Of a DNA stretch of 64,000 nucleotides, positions 38,230 through 46,356 are shown piece after piece. This DNA is from Marinobacter sediminum (GTDB lineage Bacteria; Pseudomonadota; Gammaproteobacteria; Pseudomonadales; Oleiphilaceae): positions 3,286,001-3,350,000 of the forward strand of contig NZ_JAGTWY010000001.1 in the NCBI RefSeq assembly GCF_023657445.1. Direction: 5' to 3'. Under the pieces are notes generated by a model, which saw nothing but the letters and a program-made list of their open reading frames with translations, was not told where the DNA came from and did not search any database. Each line of letters opens with the position of its first letter. The first letter of the stretch is position 1. Both the position numbers and the translations under genes were made by a program.

Positions 38230-40487
38230 AGGTTGCTGTTCGCACGCTGTGTGAGTTCACCGCCCGGCGCGGTGATCTGGACTTTCGCTATACGCCAGCG
38301 CCCAGCTCCGAGGAGGGCATTGCCGGGCATCAGGCGATTCAGTCCCGGCGTGGTTATGGCTACAAAAGCGAGTATTTACTTACCGGAGAGTGCCTGGGAA
38401 TAAAGCTTTCCGGGCGAGCCGATGTCTATAATCCACATCGTGGCCGGCTGGAAGAAATCAAGACCCACCGGGGAGATCTGTCCCGTATTCGGGGGCATCA
38501 GCGTGCCCTCCACCGGGCCCAGTTACGGGCCTATGGAGCCCTGCTCTGCCGTCAGGAAAATCTGAAGACTCTGGAGCTGGCGCTGGTCTACTATGACACC
38601 GGCAAAGACAGGGAAACGCCGGTGACAGAGACCGCCACGGCCGGGGAACTCTGGCAGGAACTTGAAGTCCTGTGCAAGCAGTTCAGGGCCTGGGCGGAGC
38701 AGGAAGAGCACCACCGGGAACTGCGAGATGCCCGGCTGTCCGGTCTGCGTTTTCCGTTTTCGGACTTTCGACCGCGGCAACGTCAGCTGGCAGAAACCGT
38801 GTACAAGAATTCGGTGAAATCCGGCACCTTGTTGCTGGAGGCGCCCACCGGTCTGGGCAAAACCCTGGGTACCCTGTTTCCGGCCCTGATGGCGCTGCCC
38901 GCTGCCCGCCAGGATCGACTGTATTACCTCACCTGCCGCAATACCGCACGGCAGTTGGCCGTGGATGCGATCAGACGCCTGCGCGCGGCCCAGCGCACGC
39001 CCGAATTCTGGCCCTTGCGAACCCTGGAACTGGTATCGAAGGACGATGCCTGTGAGCACCCGAACAAGGCCTGCCATGGGGAATCCTGTCCACTGGCGAA
39101 AGGGTTCTTTGACCGCTTGCCGGACGCGCGCGCGGAAGCGGTTCAGGCGGGCGCTACCCTGACTCAGGAGGTGCTGTCGAAGATCGCCTTGGGCCACGAA
39201 ATCTGTCCGTACTTTCTGGCCCAGGAGATGGCGCGCTGGTGCGATGTGGTGATTGGCGATGTGAACCGGATGTTTGACCAGTCTGCCCTGCTCCACGGTC
39301 TGATCCGGCAGAACCAGTGGCGTGCGGCAGTGATGGTGGACGAAGCCCACAACCTGGTGGACCGGGGCCGGGGTATGTATTCCGTTCGCCTCGACCAGCA
39401 GCGGTTGCTGCGGATCCGGAAAACCGCGCCCAAGGTCCTGAAGCTGCATCTGGATCGTATGGCCCGGGCCTGGCAGGGCGTGATCCGGGACCAGTCGGAC
39501 GCCGGCGACGCACCGGCGTTCCTCGACAGTCTGCCGTCTGCCGTGACTGGCAGTCTGCTGGGGCTGGTCTCTGGCCTGACCGATTTTCTGGCCGAGAACC
39601 CACCCGATCTCGCGCTGCAGGAACTGTTGTTTGAATCGGTAGCGTTCATGAAGCTGGCGGATTCGTTCGGGGACCATTCCCTGTGCGAGTTCCGGCGCGA
39701 AGGCCGGGGCCGCGCAAGCCTCACCATCCAGAATCTGGTGCCGGCGGACTTCCTGCGGGAACGGTTTGAGGCGGCCAGTTCGGTGCTGCTGTTTTCTGCC
39801 ACTCTTAGCCCCGGTGTCTATTACCGGGATCTGTTGGGCCTGCCCGAAGGCAGCCGGTTTACTTCATTGCCGAGCCCGTTCACGGCAGATCAGTTACAGG
39901 TGAACTTTACGCCCCGGATCAGTACCCGGCAGGCCCACCGGCAGGCCTCGGCGCAGCCCATTGCCCAGCTGATTGCGCAGCAGTTCCGGGAGCGACCAGG
40001 CCATTACCTGGCGTTTTTCAGTAGCTTCAAATATCTGAACGATGTGAGCGAGGCGCTCGCCGTGGGGGCGCCGGATGTCCCGCAACGGGCCCAGCATCCG
40101 GGTATGAGTCCGCAGCAGCGTACGGATTTCCTTGCAGGCTTTCGGGAAGCGTCCGGCAGCGTTGCCTTTGCGGTGCTGGGCGGGGTGTTCAGTGAAGGCA
40201 TCGACCTGCCGGGCGACCAGCTGATCGGTGCGTTTGTTGCCACCCTTGGCCTGCCACCGTTTGATCCCTGGCACGAGATTCTCAAGGATCGGCTGCAGCA
40301 GCGATTTGGTGCCGGGTATGATTACACCTATCTGATTCCCGGACTGCAGAAAGTGGCCCAGGCGGCGGGCCGGGTGATCCGGACACCGGAGGATGAAGGC
40401 GTGATCTGGCTGATTGATGATCGCTTCCTGAGACCACCGGTGCGGAATCTGCTCCCCGGCTGGTGGTTTCAGGAGCAGCCGATTTAA
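38226..40487 (+). CDS. Fe-S superfamily 2 helicase (XPD/DinG-like) with N-terminal nuclease-like domain
   Basis: The 753-residue product has two parts. Residues 1-110 resemble a RecB/Cas4-type PD-(D/E)XK nuclease: D66, E77-I-K79 and Q99-LRAY103. From about 180 on it is an XPD/DinG-like helicase with EAPTGLGKTLG (205-215), the DEAH box at 372-375, and four Cys (276, 283, 288, 327) placed as ligands of a 4Fe-4S cluster. The last helicase motif is GRVIRTPEDEGVIWLIDDR. Such helicases unwind DNA 5' to 3' and act on structured or damaged DNA. The overlap with the VRR-NUC gene suggests a two-protein repair module. A bidirectional terminator follows the stop. Confidence 0.88.
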   Translation: MKVAVRTLCEFTARRGDLDFRYTPAPSSEEGIAGHQAIQSRRGYGYKSEYLLTGECLGIKLSGRADVYNPHRGRLEEIKTHRGDLSRIRGHQRALHRAQLRAYGALLCRQENLKTLELALVYYDTGKDRETPVTETATAGELWQELEVLCKQFRAWAEQEEHHRELRDARLSGLRFPFSDFRPRQRQLAETVYKNSVKSGTLLLEAPTGLGKTLGTLFPALMALPAARQDRLYYLTCRNTARQLAVDAIRRLRAAQRTPEFWPLRTLELVSKDDACEHPNKACHGESCPLAKGFFDRLPDARAEAVQAGATLTQEVLSKIALGHEICPYFLAQEMARWCDVVIGDVNRMFDQSALLHGLIRQNQWRAAVMVDEAHNLVDRGRGMYSVRLDQQRLLRIRKTAPKVLKLHLDRMARAWQGVIRDQSDAGDAPAFLDSLPSAVTGSLLGLVSGLTDFLAENPPDLALQELLFESVAFMKLADSFGDHSLCEFRREGRGRASLTIQNLVPADFLRERFEAASSVLLFSATLSPGVYYRDLLGLPEGSRFTSLPSPFTADQLQVNFTPRISTRQAHRQASAQPIAQLIAQQFRERPGHYLAFFSSFKYLNDVSEALAVGAPDVPQRAQHPGMSPQQRTDFLAGFREASGSVAFAVLGGVFSEGIDLPGDQLIGAFVATLGLPPFDPWHEILKDRLQQRFGAGYDYTYLIPGLQKVAQAAGRVIRTPEDEGVIWLIDDRFLRPPVRNLLPGWWFQEQPI

Positions 40488-40511
40488 AAAGCTCTCCGAA
40501 GAGAGCTTTTT
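40486..40511. terminator. Bidirectional terminator after the helicase gene
   Basis: AAAAAGCTCTC (40486-40496) pairs with GAGAGCTTTTT (40501-40511) with a CGAA loop. The A-run and T-run on either side let it serve both the helicase gene and the convergent VOC gene. Confidence 0.9.
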
Positions 40512-40515
40512 GTGA

Positions 40516-40887
40516 TTAACCGAAGTGGAAGAATGCCAGCTTGTTGCCGTCCGGATCCTTCACGTATGCTCCGTAGAACTGGTCAGGGATGCGTTGCCCC
40601 GGTTCGCCATCGCAGGTTGCGCCAAGCTCAATAGCCTTACGGTAGTGCGCATCGACCGCTTCTTTTGGGCCAGGGTGAATTGCCAGCATGTTGCCATTCC
40701 CCGGATGATTGGGTTCCCCATTGAAGGGCGTGCACACGGCGAGCATGGGGGAGCCCATGTTTTTTCCGATAAACGCGATGCGGCCCATATCCAGCAGTAC
40801 CTTGGCACCCAGATCGCTCAGCAGTTCCGCATAGAACGCCTTTGCTCTTTCCATATCACTCACGCCGATAGTGACGTATCCAATCAT
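40516..40887 (-). CDS. VOC-superfamily (glyoxalase/bleomycin-resistance-like) protein
   Basis: The product has 123 residues with the vicinal-oxygen-chelate pattern: GVSDMERAKAFYAELL at the N-terminus and YVKDPDGNKLAFFHFG at the C-terminus. The usual metal-ligand positions are not conserved: the Glu of the final strand is replaced in KLAFFH, and the first His is absent. It may therefore be a non-catalytic binder or bind another metal. Its role is unknown. It is a single gene facing the helicase. Confidence 0.85.
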   Translation of the reverse strand: MIGYVTIGVSDMERAKAFYAELLSDLGAKVLLDMGRIAFIGKNMGSPMLAVCTPFNGEPNHPGNGNMLAIHPGPKEAVDAHYRKAIELGATCDGEPGQRIPDQFYGAYVKDPDGNKLAFFHFG

Positions 40888-40945
40888 AGTATTCTCCGCT
40901 AATGGTTATTGTAGCCAGTCAGATACGGGATTTTTCCGGCGGGGA

Positions 40946-42232
40946 TCAGTTCTGTGTTTTTTGACCACTGACCACCACACGATTTCGACCCGCTCGTTTG
41001 GCCTCGTACAGGGACTGGTCACACACAGAAAGCAGGTTCCTTACCGTGGCCATATCATCAGACCAGCTTACCACTCCTGCACTGAGCGTGACGCTGAATG
41101 TTTCTCCCTCGTCGCTGACAAATTCTTCTGCCGCCAGGGCAGTTCTCAGGGAATCTGCGACCTGTTGCGCATCGGTTAACACGGTGTTCGGCATCAATAT
41201 GATAAATTCTTCGCCACCTGTCCGGGCGATGATGTCAGATTTCCGCGTCCGTTTCCGGATCAGCTCTGCGAAGGTCTGGAGCACGGTATCGCCTGTCGGA
41301 TGTCCCCATGAATCGTTGATGATCTTGAAGAAATCGATATCCAGCGATATAACCGAGAAATTACCTCCGTAGCGTTCGTTCTCTGCGGCGGATTCCTCCA
41401 GCTTGTGGAGCATATACCGACGGTTATAAAGCCCCGTTAACTCATCGGTAATCGACAAGTGCTCCAGCTCCAGTTCAAGGCGTTTCTGGTCGTCGATGTT
41501 GGTAATCACTCCATGCCAGGTAACTCTGCCGTCAGTATCTCGCTCGGGTCTGGAGATCCCCCGGACCCATTTGACACTATCGTCGACCACGACGCGGTAG
41601 TCACAGACCCACTCCCGGAGCGACTCAGCAGACAGGTTAATCGATTCGTGAACACGTCGCAGGTCGTCGGGATGCACGGTTTCAAACATCATGTTCGGGT
41701 ATGCAATGGCCTGCTCGGCTGACAGCCCGTAGAGATCCTCGATTTTCCGGCTGACATAGGGAAAATGAAATTGTCCATCCGGCTCCCGCACGAAGGTGTA
41801 AATGATGCCTGGCACAGACTCGGTCAATCGCTCAAGCTGGTGTTGGCTCTGCTTCTCCCTGGTTACATCCAGATGGGTCCCCATCAACCACCGCGACTGG
41901 TCACCCTTGTCATTGCCGAGCAACATCCCCCGTGTGTGTATGTAGCGCCATTCTCCGTCTTTATGCATCAAACGGATGACGCACTCGAACTGCGATTCTT
42001 CTCCGCTCAAATAACGCTCGAGGGCTTTATTTGCGGGACCAAGATCTTCCGGGTGGCAGAGTTTTTCCCAGGTCTGGAAAGAAAGAGGTGAGAGCTCCTC
42101 CAGGGAATAACCCAGCATGCTCGCCCACCTGTCATTGTAAATGGCTTCACCGTTATCCAGATTGTATTCCCAGGTCCCGGCACCGGTACCGTCGAGAATG
42201 GCTTGCAGTCTGGTTTCCGTGGACAAAGGCAT
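40946..42232 (-). CDS. PAS-PAS-GGDEF diguanylate cyclase
   Basis: The 428-residue soluble protein has two PAS domains (about 10-130 with GTGAGTWEYNLDNGEAIYND, and about 135-260) and a C-terminal GGDEF domain starting DELTGLYNRRYML. The active-site loop is TGGEEF (intact) and an RKSD inhibitory I-site lies five residues before it. It should make c-di-GMP in response to a signal read by the PAS domains, with product feedback. The chosen ATG at 42232 has GAGGA 5-6 bases before it; the frame is open to 42376 across the end of the preceding gene. It is 19 bp downstream of the GGDEF-EAL gene and probably co-transcribed. Confidence 0.92.
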   Translation of the reverse strand: MPLSTETRLQAILDGTGAGTWEYNLDNGEAIYNDRWASMLGYSLEELSPLSFQTWEKLCHPEDLGPANKALERYLSGEESQFECVIRLMHKDGEWRYIHTRGMLLGNDKGDQSRWLMGTHLDVTREKQSQHQLERLTESVPGIIYTFVREPDGQFHFPYVSRKIEDLYGLSAEQAIAYPNMMFETVHPDDLRRVHESINLSAESLREWVCDYRVVVDDSVKWVRGISRPERDTDGRVTWHGVITNIDDQKRLELELEHLSITDELTGLYNRRYMLHKLEESAAENERYGGNFSVISLDIDFFKIINDSWGHPTGDTVLQTFAELIRKRTRKSDIIARTGGEEFIILMPNTVLTDAQQVADSLRTALAAEEFVSDEGETFSVTLSAGVVSWSDDMATVRNLLSVCDQSLYEAKRAGRNRVVVSGQKTQN

Positions 42233-42251
42233 TTGTTTCCTCACCGGTGTC

Positions 42252-44624
42252 TTAAGCGCGATCCAGGTCAGTGTGATGGCTGCCCCAAATAAAGCCGTTT
42301 GCCCATTCCAGTGCTTCAGAAAGGGGGACCGGCCGACTGTATAGAAAGCCCTGCCCGATTTCACAACCCAGCTCAATCAGCCGGGCCTCCAGTTCAGGGG
42401 TTTCAATGCCTTCGGCAACGGTTCGGCGCTTAAAGCTGTGGGATAAACTCAGGATAGCCTGAACAATCATGCTGTCATCGCTAGCCCTCAGCATATCCTT
42501 TACGAATGATCGGTCAATTTTGATTTCCTGGGCTGGCAGTTTCCGGAAATAATTGAGAGAGGAGTAACCGGTTCCGAAATCATCCAGCGAGATATCCACA
42601 CCAAGATCCCGGCATATCCTGAGATTTTCAATAACCGTCTCTGCATCATCCAGGGCGGTGGTTTCAAGAATCTCGATAATCAGTCTCGACCGAACCTCCG
42701 GCAGGCAGTCGTTGAGAGCGTCTGTTATATCCGCCCGAAACAATTCACTCAGAAAGTGAGAGGGGCTGAGATTGATGCTGACTGAGTAAGGCAGGCCCTG
42801 TTCAATAAACCCTTCGATGACCTCAACGGCAGAGTGCAGGACAAACAGACCAACCGTTCGGGCGTATTCCGTATACTCGATCTGTTCCAGAAAATGCGCC
42901 GGGCTCAACAGACCCTCTTCCGGGTGATTCCACCGGATCAAGGCTTCAAAGCCTTCCACGGCCCGGTTCCGGAAGCTTATTTTGGGCTGGTAATAAAGTT
43001 CCAGCTGGTTAGCCTCCAGCGCACCTTCGATTTGCTCCAGAACCCGGACTCGTTCCTTTCGGGTCAGATGGTTATCCAGATCAAACACCTTGTAGCTGTT
43101 CTTGCCGGACTCCTTGGCTGCATACATGGCCTGATCAGCGTGACGCAGCAAGAGATCCGTATCGACATTGTCATCGGGGTAAACTGTTACGCCCATGCTG
43201 GCAGATAAATGCAAAACAAAATGTTTGTAGCTGATGGGCAGGCGAATTATCTCGAGCAGTCGGGCATAAACCCCGGATTCTTCTACATCCCTGAGGATGG
43301 CGACAAACTCGTCACCACCAAGGCGCGCAACAACATCATGACTGCGTACCGTGGATTCCAGTCGCTGGGCAATGCTTTTCAGCACCGCATCCCCGACGGA
43401 ATGGCCGTGTTCATCATTGATCTCTTTAAAGCCGTCCAGGTCAATAAAACAGACAGAAACCTTGCCGTTGCGAAGGTTCGCATCATGGAGTTCCTGCTCG
43501 AAAAGTTCTGTCAGCCGCCTGCGGTTGGGCAGACCGGTCAGGGCATCAAAATTGGCGGCTTGCTCCAGCCGTTTTTGATGGTCCCGCTTTTCCTGATACA
43601 GACGCTTGCGTTCAATAAGGTTGCCCAACGTTTGTAATAGCGGTTCCAGCTCGTTGGCCAGCCTCTTATTGTAACCGCCAAGACGATTGGCCAGTCCGAT
43701 GAGCCCTATCTGCCGGTCTCCGGAAAAAACCGGAATACCGATGTAGGCATCAATGCTGGGATGGCCCGATGGCAGCCCGCCCCGCCTCGAATCATGTGCC
43801 ATGTCGTGAGAAACAATAACCTCCCCCGTCATCAGGGGTTGCCCGAGTATGTTGTCCAGCCGTTCAAACAGCATTCCCCGGCGCTCAACCTGCTGATAGA
43901 GCGCCTGGGTTTCCGGGTTCCAGGCGATGTTGGTGATGGCACCGATTTTCAGATACGGTTCGCCGGATTCCCGGTGCAATACCTCACCGATAAACCCGAA
44001 CTGGCTTCCGGTCAGGGACAACAGATCGTTCAGCATCTGTTCAAATGCAGCCCGTTCGCTGTTGCTGGTCAGGAAGACATTCTGGGCACGGTGAATAGCC
44101 CGGCTCATGTGGGACACCTGTACATACTCGCTGTCATGATCGGACAGGTAGGCGCGCTCGAGTTCATCCTCAATGATGCTGGCAAGATTACGAAGTACGT
44201 CCAGATCAATCTCGCCGAAGTGCCTGGGCCGATCATCAATAATGCACAGGGTGCCAATCTTGAACCCCGTTGGTTCCCGGACCGGCATGCCTGCGTAAAA
44301 CCGGATATGCGGAGCACCGGTAACGAAGGGGTTTTTCCGAAACCTGGGATCTCTGGTTGCATCTTCCACGACAAAGATCTTGTCTTGCCGGATGGCATAA
44401 TCACAAAAGGCGACAGAGCGTGGTGATTCGCCGAAATCGAGTCCCTGGCGCGATTTAAACCACTGGCGTTCTGCGTCCAGTATTGAGAACAGGGCAGTTT
44501 TTACCTGGTAGTACTGGCGGGCAATTCGGGTCAGGCGTTCAAAACGCTCTTCCGGGGGCGTATCGATAATGCCGAGGCGCTCCAGGGCGGCTAGTCGCTG
44601 TCTTTCAATAGCGTCGCTGGTCAT
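42252..44624 (-). CDS. GAF-GAF-GGDEF-EAL protein
   Basis: The 790-residue soluble protein has two N-terminal GAF-like domains (about 20-160 and 175-345), a GGDEF domain with the intact loop LGGDEF and the I-site RSHD, and a C-terminal EAL domain with VEGFEALIRW, DDFGTGYSSL and EGIET, all the acidic metal ligands being present. It could both make and degrade c-di-GMP; which activity prevails cannot be read from sequence. It is the first gene of a two-gene unit with the PAS-GGDEF protein. The ribosome site before the ATG at 44624 is weak. Confidence 0.92.
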   Translation of the reverse strand: MTSDAIERQRLAALERLGIIDTPPEERFERLTRIARQYYQVKTALFSILDAERQWFKSRQGLDFGESPRSVAFCDYAIRQDKIFVVEDATRDPRFRKNPFVTGAPHIRFYAGMPVREPTGFKIGTLCIIDDRPRHFGEIDLDVLRNLASIIEDELERAYLSDHDSEYVQVSHMSRAIHRAQNVFLTSNSERAAFEQMLNDLLSLTGSQFGFIGEVLHRESGEPYLKIGAITNIAWNPETQALYQQVERRGMLFERLDNILGQPLMTGEVIVSHDMAHDSRRGGLPSGHPSIDAYIGIPVFSGDRQIGLIGLANRLGGYNKRLANELEPLLQTLGNLIERKRLYQEKRDHQKRLEQAANFDALTGLPNRRRLTELFEQELHDANLRNGKVSVCFIDLDGFKEINDEHGHSVGDAVLKSIAQRLESTVRSHDVVARLGGDEFVAILRDVEESGVYARLLEIIRLPISYKHFVLHLSASMGVTVYPDDNVDTDLLLRHADQAMYAAKESGKNSYKVFDLDNHLTRKERVRVLEQIEGALEANQLELYYQPKISFRNRAVEGFEALIRWNHPEEGLLSPAHFLEQIEYTEYARTVGLFVLHSAVEVIEGFIEQGLPYSVSINLSPSHFLSELFRADITDALNDCLPEVRSRLIIEILETTALDDAETVIENLRICRDLGVDISLDDFGTGYSSLNYFRKLPAQEIKIDRSFVKDMLRASDDSMIVQAILSLSHSFKRRTVAEGIETPELEARLIELGCEIGQGFLYSRPVPLSEALEWANGFIWGSHHTDLDRA

Positions 44625-44804
44625 TCAAATGCTCTGAACGTGGTATGTGATTGCCTTTGGCTCGCCACTATGTTGATGGTCTTGCGGACAGACCGCGGCC
44701 GGGAAAGCCGTCAATCCTGACACAGATTACAGTCTATGACCCGAACCTCGTCCAGCTGGTGGGATTTCTATGTTTCTGTCGTGCGGTTTTTGCGGGATTT
44801 GAGA

Positions 44805-44838
44805 TCAAAAAAAACCGGGACTGCATTTGTCCCGGCTT
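44805..44838 (-). terminator. Intrinsic terminator after the SQR-like gene
   Basis: GCCGGGAC/GTCCCGGT forms a stem around the loop AAATGCA and is followed on the minus strand by eight T residues. It lies 34 bp past the stop of the SQR-like gene. The rest of 44625-44871 has no recognisable feature. Confidence 0.85.
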
Positions 44839-44871
44839 TATTCGAGCCCTGGGTTTTGCTTCCGGGTTTTT

Positions 44872-46128
44872 CTATCTCTGGGCCGGCTTCGCCAGCCACT
44901 CATGTCCTTTCAGCATGCCATGCCAGTACAGGGTTGGCAGCTGTTTCGCCTTGAGCCACCACGCGGCTCGTGTGGCCTGGGTACCGTCGTTCAACCACTG
45001 GGGGAAGCTCGGTTGCAGAACGCCGCCGTAGCCAAATTCGGCGAGTACAATACGGCCGTTTTCCACCGTTAACGGGCAGGATCCGTAACCAAGGTAGGCA
45101 GCTTTCAGCGGCTCGTTTCTCAGTGTCGATAACAGATTTTCCGCGACCACCGGCGCCTGTTTGCGAACGGCCGCTGCAGTTTTGGCATTTCCGGTACCGC
45201 TGGCGTCCCCAAGGCCGAAGATATTTGCATAGTTTTTGTGGCGGAGTGTGTCGTCTTCCAGATTCAGCCACCCACCCTCGTTTGCCAGGGTGGATTCCCG
45301 GATCAGTGCCGGTGCGCGTTGAGGGGGGACGGCGTGAAGCATATCGAAGCCTGTTTCGCGGTCTTCGGTTCTGCCGTCGGCATCGGTAACCCGGAATGTG
45401 GCTTTTTGTGCAGCGCCGTTTACTGCCACCAGATTGCTCTGGAACTTCACGTCGATGCCGTAGCGATCAATGTAGGATTGCAGGGCCGGAACGTAATCCG
45501 GGACGCCGAACAACACGGCGCCAGCGTTGTGAAACTGAACATCCACGTCTTTCAGGACCTCATGCTTCAGCCAGTAGTCAGCGGACAGGTACATGGCTTT
45601 CTGGGGTGCGCCGGCACACTTGATGGGCATAGGGGGCTGACTGAACAGGGCGCGACCCTGCTTCAGTTTTTTAACCATCTCCCAGGTGTAACTGGCCATA
45701 CCTTCCCGGTAGTTGGAGGTAACGCCGTTCTGGCCGAGGGCCTGCTCAAGGCCCTCAACGCCGCCCCAGTTCAGTTCAAGGCCGGGCGCCAGCACCAGAG
45801 CGTCGTACTCCAGTGCCTTGCCGTCTGCCAGAACCACCCTGTTCTGATCCTGATCCACCGACGCTGCCGGTTGCTGATACCAGGTCACGAAACGGGGCAT
45901 AACCTCCGCCATCGGCTTTGACGTGACCTCGGGTCTGAAAACGCCACCACCAACCATCGTCCATCCGGGCTGGTAATGATGCTTGGTGGCGGGTTCGACG
46001 ATCGCAATGTCGAGCGTGTGATCCCGCTTGTGCAGGCTCGCAGCGACTGAAATACCTGCCGCTCCGCCTCCTACAATAACCACAGTGTGAGTCTTCACCG
46101 GTGCGTTTGGTGCTGCGTCGTTCGCCAT
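44872..46128 (-). CDS. Sulfide:quinone oxidoreductase-like flavoprotein
   Basis: SQR oxidises sulfide to sulfane sulfur and passes electrons to the quinone pool at the membrane. The 418-residue product has the FAD-binding VVIVGGGAAGISVA (16-29), YDALVLAPGLELNW, and NIFGLGDASGTGNAKTAAA. Two Cys match the redox-active pair: C171 in PIKCAGAPQK and C351 in GYGSCPL. The sequence resembles the type II (SQOR-like) group, which hands sulfur to an acceptor such as glutathione. The ATG at 46128 has GAGG 8 bases upstream; the frame extends 16 codons farther without similarity. No persulfide dioxygenase or rhodanese gene is next to it. It forms a single-gene unit with its own terminator. Confidence 0.88.
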   Translation of the reverse strand: MANDAAPNAPVKTHTVVIVGGGAAGISVAASLHKRDHTLDIAIVEPATKHHYQPGWTMVGGGVFRPEVTSKPMAEVMPRFVTWYQQPAASVDQDQNRVVLADGKALEYDALVLAPGLELNWGGVEGLEQALGQNGVTSNYREGMASYTWEMVKKLKQGRALFSQPPMPIKCAGAPQKAMYLSADYWLKHEVLKDVDVQFHNAGAVLFGVPDYVPALQSYIDRYGIDVKFQSNLVAVNGAAQKATFRVTDADGRTEDRETGFDMLHAVPPQRAPALIRESTLANEGGWLNLEDDTLRHKNYANIFGLGDASGTGNAKTAAAVRKQAPVVAENLLSTLRNEPLKAAYLGYGSCPLTVENGRIVLAEFGYGGVLQPSFPQWLNDGTQATRAAWWLKAKQLPTLYWHGMLKGHEWLAKPAQR

Positions 46129-46195
46129 ACCTTGTGCCTCTTGTCTTTGTTCTGTGCGCTTCCTGAGATATATCAAATCCTACCAAACATCCAGT

Positions 46196-46207
46196 TCTAA
46201 CGTTAGA
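46196..46207. promoter_or_regulatory. Palindrome TCTAACGTTAGA in the SQR upstream region
   Basis: A perfect 12-bp palindrome lies 68 bp upstream of the SQR-like gene, near an AT-rich stretch that includes GATATATC at 46167-46174. It may be an operator for a sulfide-responsive regulator of ArsR type, but no such gene is in the window and the motif was not matched to a known family. Confidence 0.35.
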
Positions 46208-46356
46208 TTATTTAGATATAACTTGCACGACGTTTCTGGATGTCTTTGTGCAGAGCGCACTTTCCTTCAGGGTGCCATCAAAATTGAGGCCAACGGATAT
46301 CGGGTGTGCCATGATCAGGTAATCCCGGATGAAAGCCCCGACCTGTGCGGTAGTTT

